This document shows, piece by piece, positions 1 through 8,449 of a DNA stretch of 64,000 nucleotides; position 1 is the first letter of the stretch, and each line of letters starts with the position of its first letter. The DNA is from an uncultured Paracoccaceae bacterium (GTDB taxonomy: Bacteria; Pseudomonadota; Alphaproteobacteria; Rhodobacterales; Rhodobacteraceae). A program made the position numbers and the translations under genes. The stretch lies in assembly GCA_947496535.1 (NCBI GenBank), contig CANMDE010000003.1:248001-312000 (forward strand), read 5' to 3'. The notes beneath the pieces were generated by a model. The model was given only the letters and a program-made list of their open reading frames with translations. It had not been told where the DNA came from and searched no databases.

Positions 1-2
1 TG

Positions 3-326
3 GCCTTCTCGGGCGGCAGGCTGGTTCTGCCCGGTCAGTTCGGGGCGCTGGGGCAGCGTGTCAGGGTGCGCATACCCGCGCAGGATGTGATCATTTCGCG
101 AGAGAAACCAGAGGGGCTGAGCGCGCTGAATATCCTGCGCGTCACCGTCAGCGGGATCGAGCAAGGGCAGGGGCCGGGCGTTGCCGTTGGACTGACGGCC
201 GGAAATGAAAGGATACTGGCAAGGATCACCCGGCGTAGTGCGCGGCTGCTAGGTCTTGAAGTGGGGCAGGAGGTCTACGCAATCCTGAAAGCCACCGCTG
301 TCGGGCCGCAGGATGTCGGCGGTTAG
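3..326 (+). CDS. modC: Molybdenum ABC importer ATPase, C-terminal part (partial)
   Basis: Only the C-terminal end lies in the window; the open frame runs in from the left edge. It ends in a TOBE-like domain (about residues 35-105 of the visible part, with ILRVTVSGI and ARITRRSARLLGLEVGQEV), the molybdate/oxyanion-sensing tail of ModC-type ATPases that power molybdate import at the inner membrane. The Walker and signature motifs lie outside the window, so another TOBE-containing ATPase is possible. The stop overlaps the convergent waaA stop by 4 bp. Confidence 0.7.
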   Translation, partial: AFSGGRLVLPGQFGALGQRVRVRIPAQDVIISREKPEGLSALNILRVTVSGIEQGQGPGVAVGLTAGNERILARITRRSARLLGLEVGQEVYAILKATAVGPQDVGG

Positions 327-1624
327 ACGTTTTTCAACGCCACGTCGATAGCGGCCAGTGTTCTGTCGACCCCACCCGCGTGATCGTCAAAGAAACGGGT
401 AATCTGATCTTCACTGACATCCGCCGGCGTTTTAACGGCATCAATCAGTTCCTCCGGGCTTTTGACATGATGACAGACCCCGGCGGCGATAGCCTCTACC
501 GCAGGGTATTCGATGGTCCATATCTCGGGGCCGACGATGACCGGTCTTTTCAGGGCGAGGGGTTCAATGATGTTATGCGCACCCTTGGGTGTGAAGCCGC
601 CGCCCACAATGGCGCGGTCGCAAAGGGATAGGTAAAAATACATCTCGCCCATACTGTCACCCAGCAGGACGTCAATATCAGGTGCTGCCTCATCCAACGC
701 GAGTTTGTCGTCAAGCAGGGTTGATCTGCGCGCGTATCTTATCCCAGCAGCATCAAGCATCTTTGCCATCTCATCGAACCGTTCCGGCGCGCGCGGAACG
801 TAGATGAAAAACGGGCCGTTTGGCCCCTTGGTGGCGCGGATCATGTCGATGTAGACGTCATCTTCGCCCTCAACGACACTCGCCAGAGTAAACGTCTGGC
901 GGCCTTGGGTTAAAGGATGGGCGGCCTTGGCCGCAGCGACAAGATGCGCTGGAATGTGCTGATCAAATCGCAACTCTCCGGTGATGTGCAGGTTCGCCAT
1001 CCCGCAGGCGGCAAACCGGTCGCGCTGTACCTGCGATTTGACGAAACCGCCGGCAAAACCCGGCAAAAGGCCGGATCGCAAAGCCAGCCCTTTGGTGTCC
1101 TTGTCATAACTTTTTTGCGGATACTGCGCGTTGCACATGAAAAGTGGCGTGCCGAGCTTGTGGCAGGCCGCGATCATTCGCGGCCAGATTTCAATCTCCA
1201 TCACCAGCCCGTATTTGGGCCGGAAGCTGCGCAGAAAGCGGCGGTAGGCAAAGCCGTATTCCAAAGGCACCCAGACCGTCTGCACCCGCCCTGTGGCAAT
1301 GTCTTCAGCAAAGATCGCTTCTGCCTCGCGCCTGCCTGCGGGGGTGAAATGGGTGGTGATGACCTTTTCCCCGCGCGCCAATAACGCGCGGATCAGCGGA
1401 GTGGCAGATCGCATTTCGCCCAAAGATACCGCGTGGACCCAAACGGGTTGCTGGATAGGTTTGCTGTAGACGCCAAACCGTTCGCGCAGATGCGCTGTAT
1501 AAAGCGGGTCTTTCTTCCCGCGCTTGCGCAGATAAAGCAGGATCACCGGCAGCAAGACCCACCAGATGATACTGTAGATGGCCAACGCGACCCGCATTTT
1601 GGGGGATGGGAAAGATCGGGTCAT
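323..1624 (-). CDS. waaA: 3-deoxy-D-manno-octulosonic acid (Kdo) transferase
   Basis: 433 aa, the usual WaaA length. It transfers Kdo from CMP-Kdo to lipid IVA at the cytoplasmic face of the inner membrane. An N-terminal membrane anchor (about residues 13-32) is followed by the GT30 motif HAVSLGEMRSA, with the catalytic-type Glu at residue 70. The C-terminal Rossmann half carries GGGFTPKGAHNIIEP, the nucleotide-sugar binding signature. The start is fixed by an ATGA overlap with the stop of the upstream WaaA paralogue, so the two are translationally coupled. Confidence 0.93.
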   Translation of the reverse strand: MTRSFPSPKMRVALAIYSIIWWVLLPVILLYLRKRGKKDPLYTAHLRERFGVYSKPIQQPVWVHAVSLGEMRSATPLIRALLARGEKVITTHFTPAGRREAEAIFAEDIATGRVQTVWVPLEYGFAYRRFLRSFRPKYGLVMEIEIWPRMIAACHKLGTPLFMCNAQYPQKSYDKDTKGLALRSGLLPGFAGGFVKSQVQRDRFAACGMANLHITGELRFDQHIPAHLVAAAKAAHPLTQGRQTFTLASVVEGEDDVYIDMIRATKGPNGPFFIYVPRAPERFDEMAKMLDAAGIRYARRSTLLDDKLALDEAAPDIDVLLGDSMGEMYFYLSLCDRAIVGGGFTPKGAHNIIEPLALKRPVIVGPEIWTIEYPAVEAIAAGVCHHVKSPEELIDAVKTPADVSEDQITRFFDDHAGGVDRTLAAIDVALKNV

Positions 1625-2886
1625 AACAGCCCCAGAATTTGGGTGGTCAGGGCGTCTGTGCGGGCGGAGGATTGCGCGATGACCGCTTTGGCATTTGCCA
1701 CATGTTGCTCCAGCTTTGGATCGGTCAAAGCTGCCACGACAGACGTGGCGTCCTCGACAGCAACAACGGCATCTGCTTGCCCTAGATCCTCAAAATCAGA
1801 CTTGAAATTGGCCGTGCGGGGCCCGTGCAGGATAGCGGTTTCCAGCGCCGCAGCTTCCCAAGGATTATGTCCTTCGATATCGCTGAATGTGCCGCCGATC
1901 AGGACCGCTTTGGACAGTCGATAGATCAGCCCCAGATCACCGAAGGTATCGCAAAGCCATACTGCGTGCTGCCGTTCCGGCACGCCGCCTTCATTGCGTC
2001 GGATCAGCGAAAGGGGACAATCGCCTGCAATCTCATCGGCACGATCGATGTAGCGAGGGGCGATGATCAACAAGGCATCAGGCATCTGCTGCAACAAAGT
2101 CTGGTGCGCAGCCATTGCGATGGCCTCGTCCTCGGGGTGGGACGGCGCAACAGCCCAGACAAACCGGCCCTTTAAGGCGTCTCGTAACTGATCGACCTCA
2201 GCGGGATCACATTGCAAAACCGGCGCGCTGGGTTTCAGCGAACCCGTCACCTCAATCGGAGCAGAAGCACCCAATTCCGCAAGATGGTGGGCGCTCTTTT
2301 CATCCTGCGCGGTGACTAAGTCCATGGCCCTGAACAAATCGCGATAAAGCCCACCCGCCTTGTGGTGCTTGGCCCACGATGCCGCATTCATCCGCGCCGC
2401 CACCACCGCCTGCGGAACACCTCGCCTTGCCAGATCGCTGACGAAACCCGGCCATAAATCCTGCTCGGCCCAGATGCACAGATCAGGGCGAAAGTGATCA
2501 AGAAATTTGCGCCTGTAGCGGGGTGCATCAATGGGCAAAAACTGATGGACCGTGCGCGGTGGCAGGTTCCTTTCAAAGACATCAGCCGACACGCGGGTGG
2601 TGGAGGTGACGAGGAAAGAAACATCTGGCCGCGCAGCACTTATCCGTTCGATCAACCCCCGTAGCGACATGACCTCGCCCAGACCCACGGCGTTCAACCA
2701 GATCAACGGCCCGTCGGGGCGGGGGGCGAGACCCTCGCCCAGCTTTTCCTGGCACCGCGTCGGGTGTTCCTTGCCCTTGGCCAGCCGCCGGTTCAGCACC
2801 CGTCCGGCAATCAGCGGGAACAGATGGCTGACAAGAAGATAACACCGCAGCAGGGCACCGCGACGCATCTCAGCCGCCGTTGTCAT
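1621..2886 (-). CDS. Second WaaA-family (GT30-like) sugar-acid transferase
   Basis: About 421 aa from the chosen start (MTTAAEM...). It has the GT30 arrangement: hydrophobic N-terminus, WLNAVGLGEVMSL with Glu 71 where WaaA has its catalytic Glu, and a C-terminal GGTFSDIEGHNPWEAA motif. It is clearly diverged from the adjacent waaA product. It overlaps the neuC stop by 17 bp and waaA by 4 bp. The open frame continues upstream to 3024 inside neuC, which is unlikely to be translated; an ATG at 2868 is the alternative start. Lying directly behind neuB/neuC, it may transfer a nonulosonic acid rather than Kdo (inference). Confidence 0.85.
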   Translation of the reverse strand: MTTAAEMRRGALLRCYLLVSHLFPLIAGRVLNRRLAKGKEHPTRCQEKLGEGLAPRPDGPLIWLNAVGLGEVMSLRGLIERISAARPDVSFLVTSTTRVSADVFERNLPPRTVHQFLPIDAPRYRRKFLDHFRPDLCIWAEQDLWPGFVSDLARRGVPQAVVAARMNAASWAKHHKAGGLYRDLFRAMDLVTAQDEKSAHHLAELGASAPIEVTGSLKPSAPVLQCDPAEVDQLRDALKGRFVWAVAPSHPEDEAIAMAAHQTLLQQMPDALLIIAPRYIDRADEIAGDCPLSLIRRNEGGVPERQHAVWLCDTFGDLGLIYRLSKAVLIGGTFSDIEGHNPWEAAALETAILHGPRTANFKSDFEDLGQADAVVAVEDATSVVAALTDPKLEQHVANAKAVIAQSSARTDALTTQILGLL

Positions 2887-3994
2887 GAAAGGTTTTTTGC
2901 AGGTCCGAAGCCCAGAAATCATCAGACTGCAAAACATCCACAAACCGCTTTGCCGCCGTTCCGCCGCCGAATGCATCATGCCGGGGATAGGATTTGCCCC
3001 ATTGATCGCGCAGGAAATCGGCAATCACACTGGTTTCATCGGCATCAGCAAAAAACACCGAAGGCGACTTGGCGCGGTTCGTCTGTCGCGTCCCGATATC
3101 AAGCGAAGGCAAACCAATAAACGGTGCCTCGCGAACCCCGGCAGAGGAGTTGCCGACCATTAGGGCGGCGTTTTTCATCAGCTCCGAAAAATGGGCAAAG
3201 CGCATGGATGGCAGAATGCGGAAGCGATCAGCTGGTAAACGGTCGATCTGCGCAAAGATATCGGCTGAGCCGGGATCGTTATTTGGGGCAATGACGACGA
3301 ACGACTTGTCGGATTTGGCAAGGGTTTCGAACAGGTCACGGGCCTGCGCGCCCATCGTGGTGGCTTCCGATGTGACCGGATGAAAAACGCAAATTCCGTA
3401 ATCGTCAAACGCGATATCATATCGTTTTTTGACATCTTCGAGGCTCACACCAGACGGCCCCGCATGAAAATCCAGCTCAGGCGATCCAATGGCGTGAATG
3501 GCACCTTCGGCCTCGCCCAATGACATCACACGCCGGGCCGCGTCCTCGGACGAGACAAAATGATGGCTTGCCAGTTTGCTGTTACAATGGCGGTAGATTT
3601 CATCAATCGTGCCAGAGACTTCACCGCCTTCGATATGGGCGCAACGGATATAGTTTGTTGCACAAACCAGCGCACAGGCCAGCGCCTCGACCCGGTCACC
3701 GTGTATGACGACCAGATCCGGCCTCCGCTCGGCCACGTAATCGGAAAAGCCCATCACGGTTTTGGCAAGGATCATATCCTGCGGATCGTCGTCCCGTTGG
3801 TTCAGGAATTCATGCACCTGAACGCCTGTCACCCTATGCACCTCGACCTTGGTCAGCCCGTAACGGGCGAGCATATGCATTCCGGTGACAAAAAAACCGA
3901 CATCAAAGCCTGCATCGCGGGCGGCGATGGCCAGCGGTTCCAGCTTGCCGAAATCGGCGCGGGTGCCAGTGACGAAGAGGATGGATTGCGGCAT
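2870..3994 (-). CDS. neuC: UDP-GlcNAc 2-epimerase, hydrolysing (NeuC/LegG type)
   Basis: 374 aa, typical of the hydrolysing epimerase family. It converts UDP-GlcNAc, or UDP-diacetylbacillosamine in the legionaminate route, to free ManNAc-type sugar plus UDP, the first committed step to a nonulosonic acid. Visible signatures are TRADFGKLEPL near the N-terminus, VIHGDRVEALA, HIEGGEVSGTIDEIYRH (catalytic loop) and VGNSSAGVREAP in the C-terminal nucleotide-binding half. It sits 24 bp behind the GT25 gene and two genes behind neuB. Which of the two substrates it uses cannot be told from sequence. Confidence 0.88.
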   Translation of the reverse strand: MPQSILFVTGTRADFGKLEPLAIAARDAGFDVGFFVTGMHMLARYGLTKVEVHRVTGVQVHEFLNQRDDDPQDMILAKTVMGFSDYVAERRPDLVVIHGDRVEALACALVCATNYIRCAHIEGGEVSGTIDEIYRHCNSKLASHHFVSSEDAARRVMSLGEAEGAIHAIGSPELDFHAGPSGVSLEDVKKRYDIAFDDYGICVFHPVTSEATTMGAQARDLFETLAKSDKSFVVIAPNNDPGSADIFAQIDRLPADRFRILPSMRFAHFSELMKNAALMVGNSSAGVREAPFIGLPSLDIGTRQTNRAKSPSVFFADADETSVIADFLRDQWGKSYPRHDAFGGGTAAKRFVDVLQSDDFWASDLQKTFHDNGG

Positions 3995-4018
3995 ATCTGT
4001 CCGGTCAGCGCTCTGATT

Positions 4019-4855
4019 TCATTGTGACTTAGTAAGCGCCTTGGCGGATTGAGACAAGGACGGCCCGTGCAGGAGCGTATCGTGTTTGGATCGTAGCATG
4101 CCGTTGCGCGCCAGCCACGCGGCCCGACGGAAATAATTTGCGGCCTTGAGCCGATAATGTGGCAGTCGTTTGTACCACTTGAATTTCTTGACCAGCGCAA
4201 AGCCGGTGCCGGTGATCGAACTGACATCGCCGTCGTCAACATGGCTCGAAAACGGCTCGAGCCCCATCTGCCGAAAGTCGTGGCGGAAAAACCGGTTCAG
4301 TTCGTGATCAAAGGCGCGGGTCTGCGGCCAGAGGTTGGGAAGCAAACGCCGTGCCACATCCTTTTTCAGCAGATAAGTGGCATTGCCGGTGAAGGGTCCG
4401 ACATAGGCGTTCAGGCTGTATGGCCCCAGCTTTCCTTGTGATACCGGCATCTTGGCGCGAATGGAATTGAACCGGATCGTGTCCCAATGGTCGGCCCCAG
4501 CAAGGGCGATATCCAAGCTTTCCAGAAAGTCATCGTGGAACACAACGTCATCTTCGAGGATCAGCGCAACCTTCGCATCGGACGCAACGAAGGCCTCCCA
4601 CACGGCAATGTGGCTTGCGTAACAGCCCATCTTTCCCGGCAGGATCGGACTGCCCATATTGCGGGCATAGGCGTCTGCGTCGGCACGTTTGGAAAGTTCC
4701 TCGGCCTGTTCTTTGCCGTTTATCGCGGCAAAGCGGGTGTAGTTCAGACCCATCGCGTCCAGCTGAGCAGTCATCTGGCCGAGCCTGTCCTGATCTTTGT
4801 CCAGATTGATCAGCCAGACACCCATATCAGCCCGCGTAAGGGGCGCGTCACTCAT
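4019..4855 (-). CDS. Glycosyltransferase family 25 (LPS/surface glycan type)
   Basis: 278 aa. GT25 signatures: WLINLDKDQDRL at the N-terminus, GKMGCYASHIAVWEAF and the DxD-like ALILEDDVVFHDDF metal/nucleotide-sugar motif. The family includes lipooligosaccharide galactosyltransferases. The start at 4855 (MSDAPLTRADMG) overlaps the neuB stop by 8 bp; the longer frame to 4894 lies wholly inside neuB and is rejected. Its place between neuB and neuC suggests it builds the glycan that receives the nonulosonic acid (inference). Confidence 0.85.
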   Translation of the reverse strand: MSDAPLTRADMGVWLINLDKDQDRLGQMTAQLDAMGLNYTRFAAINGKEQAEELSKRADADAYARNMGSPILPGKMGCYASHIAVWEAFVASDAKVALILEDDVVFHDDFLESLDIALAGADHWDTIRFNSIRAKMPVSQGKLGPYSLNAYVGPFTGNATYLLKKDVARRLLPNLWPQTRAFDHELNRFFRHDFRQMGLEPFSSHVDDGDVSSITGTGFALVKKFKWYKRLPHYRLKAANYFRRAAWLARNGMLRSKHDTLLHGPSLSQSAKALTKSQ

Positions 4856-5879
4856 CCAGATCGCTCCATTTGAGCTGGGTATTGCGGGTGACATCGCGGG
4901 TCAGGGTCATACCGACCACAGTGTCAAAGTCATACCCGGCGATTTCGCCGGAACCTGGCCTGCGTGCCCAGATATCGGCTTCGGTGATGACATGGCCCTT
5001 GGATAAATCCTTGTCCGCCACAACGCTGGCACGGGCGAAACGATAGACGTCCTCTTCGGCGCTAGTCCGTTCCTTGGGGTTCATCAGCGCTATGTGAATT
5101 TCGCGGGATCGGTCGATGATATGGCGCAGTTCAGATGGGTCCATGGAATTGATAATATCCGGCCCCTTGCGATAGCGCGTATCAGTATAATGCCGCTCCA
5201 GAATACAGGCCCCAAGTGCCACAGAAGCGAGCGCCATTTCTGGCCCGATAGAGTGATCAGAGAAACCAACAACCGCATTGGGAAACGCGGTTTTCAGGTC
5301 TGTCACCCCTTGCAGCGAGACGATTTCAGGCGGTGAGGGGTAGAGGTTTGTGCATTCCAACAGAGCGTATTCGATGCCAGCTTCATCAAGGATTTCCACG
5401 GACGCCTTGATGCTTTCAATACTTTGCATCCCCGTTGACATGATCACAGGCTTACCCATCCGGGCGATATGCCGGATCAGTGGCAGATTGTCCGCCTCGC
5501 CTGATCCGATCTTGAAAGCGGGTACATCTAGATCGTTCAGAAAATCCGCTGCGGCCCGTGAAAACGGGGTGGATATCCAGATCATGCCGAGGCTTTCGGT
5601 GTATTCTTTCAGCGCCTTTTCGTCCTCTAATGACAAGGCGCAGGCCGCCATTACATCCCAGATCGACACATCCGCATTGGGCGGGAAAATCTGCTTGGCT
5701 TCCTCTGTCATCTCATCTTCGATGATGTGGGTCTGATGCTTGATCATCTCGCAACCAGCGCCAGCAGCCAGACGCACCATTTCTTTGGCCACGTCCAGAT
5801 CGCCGCCATGGTTGATGCCGATATCGGCAATTACAAGCGGGGGATGGTTTGGTCCGATCTCGCGGCCTGCGATCTTCAT
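4848..5879 (-). CDS. neuB: N-acetylneuraminate/legionaminate synthase (NeuB family)
   Basis: 343 aa. It condenses phosphoenolpyruvate with a ManNAc-type sugar to give a nine-carbon sialic-type acid in the cytoplasm. The TIM-barrel domain carries IADIGINHGGD (13-27), KIGSGEADN, GFSDHSIG and ERHYTDTRYRKGPD. The last 60 or so residues form the SAF/antifreeze-like domain (SVVADKDLSKGHVI...). The start is supported by a GCAGGAG ribosome-binding site 7 nt upstream; an upstream in-frame extension to 6032 has no such site. First gene of the run neuB-GT25-neuC-waaA2-waaA. Confidence 0.92.
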   Translation of the reverse strand: MKIAGREIGPNHPPLVIADIGINHGGDLDVAKEMVRLAAGAGCEMIKHQTHIIEDEMTEEAKQIFPPNADVSIWDVMAACALSLEDEKALKEYTESLGMIWISTPFSRAAADFLNDLDVPAFKIGSGEADNLPLIRHIARMGKPVIMSTGMQSIESIKASVEILDEAGIEYALLECTNLYPSPPEIVSLQGVTDLKTAFPNAVVGFSDHSIGPEMALASVALGACILERHYTDTRYRKGPDIINSMDPSELRHIIDRSREIHIALMNPKERTSAEEDVYRFARASVVADKDLSKGHVITEADIWARRPGSGEIAGYDFDTVVGMTLTRDVTRNTQLKWSDLDE

Positions 5880-6007
5880 TGATGTGCTCCTGCATTTTCT
5901 GTCGTGACGTTGTCTACGCCGTTTGCCGCAGGTGGGCAAACAGAGCATTGCAATGAATTGGGCTTTGGTCCAAGTGATGCGCATGACAGGCAAAAACCGG
6001 GTGGCGC

Positions 6008-6715
6008 ATGTTGCGTAAATGGTATCAGGCACTGGAAAAGAAAGAGCGTGATTTGCGCAATTCTTTCGGCCACGACATCACTGACCCAGTTGAGCGGCGA
6101 AAGTCAGAGCGCCATCTGTTGTGGCTTGATCACGGAATTCTGCGTACGTTCTGGCACAACTTTGAAGAATTCGCGCCAGGCGCTTATCGGTCCAATCATC
6201 CCAGTCGCAAACGGTTCGAGACCTACGCCGCGATGGGGATCAAGACGGTTCTGAATTTGCGGGGCAAGGCCAAGCAGCCGCACTATCTGTTCGAAGTCGA
6301 AAGCTGCGCCGATCTGGGCATGACACTGGTGACCTGTCAGATGGCGGCACGGCGGGCCCCGAGTATCGCGGAACTGACCAAGCTGTTGGATGCGTTCAAA
6401 ACGATTGAGCGTCCGTTTCTGATGCACTGCAAATCCGGCGCCGACCGAACAGGGCTCGCCGCTGCAATCTATCTGATGATTTATGAAGGGGCTTCGATTG
6501 CCGAAGCCAAGAAACAACTCAGCTTTCGCTACATCCATATTCGGCGAACAAAGACCGGTATTTTGGACCATTTTCTAGATACTTACGAGGCACGTTGCGC
6601 GCAATCACCTATCGGGATCGAAGACTGGATACGCAAAGAATATGATCCTAATGCACTGACACTTAGCTTTGCGGCTAAGCAAAAATCGCTGCGGTTCTGG
6701 CAGGGTTGGCGTTAG
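6008..6715 (+). CDS. Dual-specificity / tyrosine phosphatase-like protein
   Basis: 235 aa. It carries the CX5R active-site loop HCKSGADRTG, with nucleophile Cys 141 and Arg 147, preceded by the family strand VLNLRGKAK. These folds hydrolyse phosphoprotein or phospho-sugar/lipid substrates. The N-terminal 45 residues are basic and helical and there is no signal peptide. It is the only plus-strand gene in the nonulosonate region, divergent from neuB with 128 bp between starts. By position it may act on a glycan precursor or regulate export; this is inference. Confidence 0.8.
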   Translation: MLRKWYQALEKKERDLRNSFGHDITDPVERRKSERHLLWLDHGILRTFWHNFEEFAPGAYRSNHPSRKRFETYAAMGIKTVLNLRGKAKQPHYLFEVESCADLGMTLVTCQMAARRAPSIAELTKLLDAFKTIERPFLMHCKSGADRTGLAAAIYLMIYEGASIAEAKKQLSFRYIHIRRTKTGILDHFLDTYEARCAQSPIGIEDWIRKEYDPNALTLSFAAKQKSLRFWQGWR

Positions 6716-6731
6716 GCGGTACGCCTTTGCC

Positions 6732-7664
6732 TTAAAACTCAACGCTAACCTGTCCCTTGAAATTCCGCGCTTCCCACGCAGCGGCAATCAATTCACAACA
6801 CGCCCGGACCCGGTCAAATCGAGGTATCAGCGGGTTGTCGGACGGCGTTTCGCCTTTCGCGAGCGCCACGAAATCGGCCATGATCCCAAGAAACATATCG
6901 TTCCGGTCAAATACAAAATCCTGCGTCTGATCCGCATCGGCATCGCGTATGCGGATCGTCGGCGCGAGTAGATCTAGATCGATACTCTGTGTCGTGCCTC
7001 GCAGGCTCGCCGCACGGGTGCTGACAGGGTTGAGGTAGTCCATCTCAACTGTCCCAAGAGGAGCTGAGAGGCTGACCCTCGTCGCAAAATCGACCTTCGG
7101 GAAATCGGGGTGATCAAGGCTGGTCGCCTGCGTCACCTGCGCGTTCGGGAACAGGCAATGCACCATGTCCAACTCGTGACAAAGGTCGAGCAGAACGCCA
7201 CCGCCTTCGGCCTTGGATGCGTAGCTGTCGGCAAAGGACCAGTTTGCCCGCCACTGCCGAACGTCATGGCCGATCTCGAAAGCAAAGCTGTAGATGTCGG
7301 AAAGATCACGCTCTGCCAACGCTCGCAGGGCAGGGTGGTAGCGCATCATAAATCCGACAATGCTGCGGTCCGCCACTGGTGCGGCCGCCTGATAAATCGC
7401 GTCGATCTGCGCCTTCGTCCAGCCGAGCGGTTTTTCCACGTAAAAGGGCCAGCCCTTGTCGGCACATAGTTGGATCAATTCGAGCCGGATTGGCGTCGCC
7501 GTGGCGATCACCACACCAGCCACATCCGCCCGTTCCACCACCGCATCACGGTCAAACTCCCGATAGGGGATTAGCTCAACCCGTTCGCCCAGACTTGCCA
7601 GATTCCCGGCGTGCCGTTTCCCGATAGAGCCGGCACCGATCACCAGAAAGGTGTCCGCTACCAT
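6732..7664 (-). CDS. Gfo/Idh/MocA-family NAD(P)-dependent sugar oxidoreductase
   Basis: 310 aa. N-terminal Rossmann fold with VIGAGSIGKRHAGNL (7-21) and the family's EKPLG motif near residue 95, followed by the C-terminal alpha/beta dimerisation/substrate domain. The start at 7664 (MVADTF) overlaps the upstream SDR stop by 7 bp, so a longer frame to 7766 is rejected. It is co-transcribed with neuA and the SDR gene; related oxidoreductases occur in legionaminate and flagellin-modification clusters. The exact sugar substrate is unknown. Confidence 0.85.
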   Translation of the reverse strand: MVADTFLVIGAGSIGKRHAGNLASLGERVELIPYREFDRDAVVERADVAGVVIATATPIRLELIQLCADKGWPFYVEKPLGWTKAQIDAIYQAAAPVADRSIVGFMMRYHPALRALAERDLSDIYSFAFEIGHDVRQWRANWSFADSYASKAEGGGVLLDLCHELDMVHCLFPNAQVTQATSLDHPDFPKVDFATRVSLSAPLGTVEMDYLNPVSTRAASLRGTTQSIDLDLLAPTIRIRDADADQTQDFVFDRNDMFLGIMADFVALAKGETPSDNPLIPRFDRVRACCELIAAAWEARNFKGQVSVEF

Positions 7665-8449
7665 CCGCTGAAACCGCCATCGACATTGACCAGTTGCCCG
7701 GTCATGTAGCCTGCCTGTTTTGAGCATAAAAAGAGCATCGCATCCGCGATCTCGTCGGGTTCGCACATGCGGCCCGCCATGATCAACTCGCCCACGCGGC
7801 GCTGGAATTCCTCGGAATGGCCATTGAACACGGCGCCCGGTGCGATGGTGTTCACGGTGGCATCACGTTTGGCCCAATAACCGGCAAGCCAAAGGGTCAG
7901 CCCGTGGATGCCTGCTTTGGTCGCCGAATAGGCCGAGAAGGACTTGAACGGCATGTCTTCGTAAATCTGATGATGCGGCCCGTTAAGTGCATACATTGAG
8001 GCCACGTTGATCAACGTGGCTGGATAGCGCCCGATGATATCGCGATCCATCTGGCGGGCGATCATGAAAGCGCCGGTCATGTTGGTGCGCAGGGTCTTGT
8101 CCCAGTCTTCAACCGATGTGTCGGCAAAGTCGGGGAAGGATTTGCCCGCGCCCATCAATAGCTCGCCGGTGATGGCGGCATTGTTCAGCACAACATTCGG
8201 CTCCCATCCGTCGGCCATGATGCGCTTGAATATCTCGACAACTTCGTCCTCGACGCCGACATCGAGATCGTAGAAACGGAAATTGTCGTTGTTGTCGTGG
8301 GCCTCGACCAACGCATCTGCGCGATGGCCTTTGAGGTCAGAGGCCACGACCCGCGCGCCAGCCTCCAGCATCCGCCGCACATAGGTGGACCCAAGGACAC
8401 CGCCAGACCCGGTAATGAAAACCGTCCGGTCTTTGAGTTGGTCATGCAT
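7658..8449 (-). CDS. SDR-family oxidoreductase, PtmA-like
   Basis: 263 aa classical short-chain dehydrogenase. Cofactor motif TGSGGVLG (13-20), NNAA (89-92), catalytic Ser 151, Tyr 174 and Lys 178 (YSATK). Next to a CMP-nonulosonate synthetase it recalls the ptmA-ptmB pair of Campylobacter flagellin-sugar clusters (family knowledge, not tested here). It overlaps neuA by 8 bp and the Gfo/Idh gene by 7 bp, so the three are probably one translationally coupled unit. Confidence 0.88.
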   Translation of the reverse strand: MHDQLKDRTVFITGSGGVLGSTYVRRMLEAGARVVASDLKGHRADALVEAHDNNDNFRFYDLDVGVEDEVVEIFKRIMADGWEPNVVLNNAAITGELLMGAGKSFPDFADTSVEDWDKTLRTNMTGAFMIARQMDRDIIGRYPATLINVASMYALNGPHHQIYEDMPFKSFSAYSATKAGIHGLTLWLAGYWAKRDATVNTIAPGAVFNGHSEEFQRRVGELIMAGRMCEPDEIADAMLFLCSKQAGYMTGQLVNVDGGFSGW

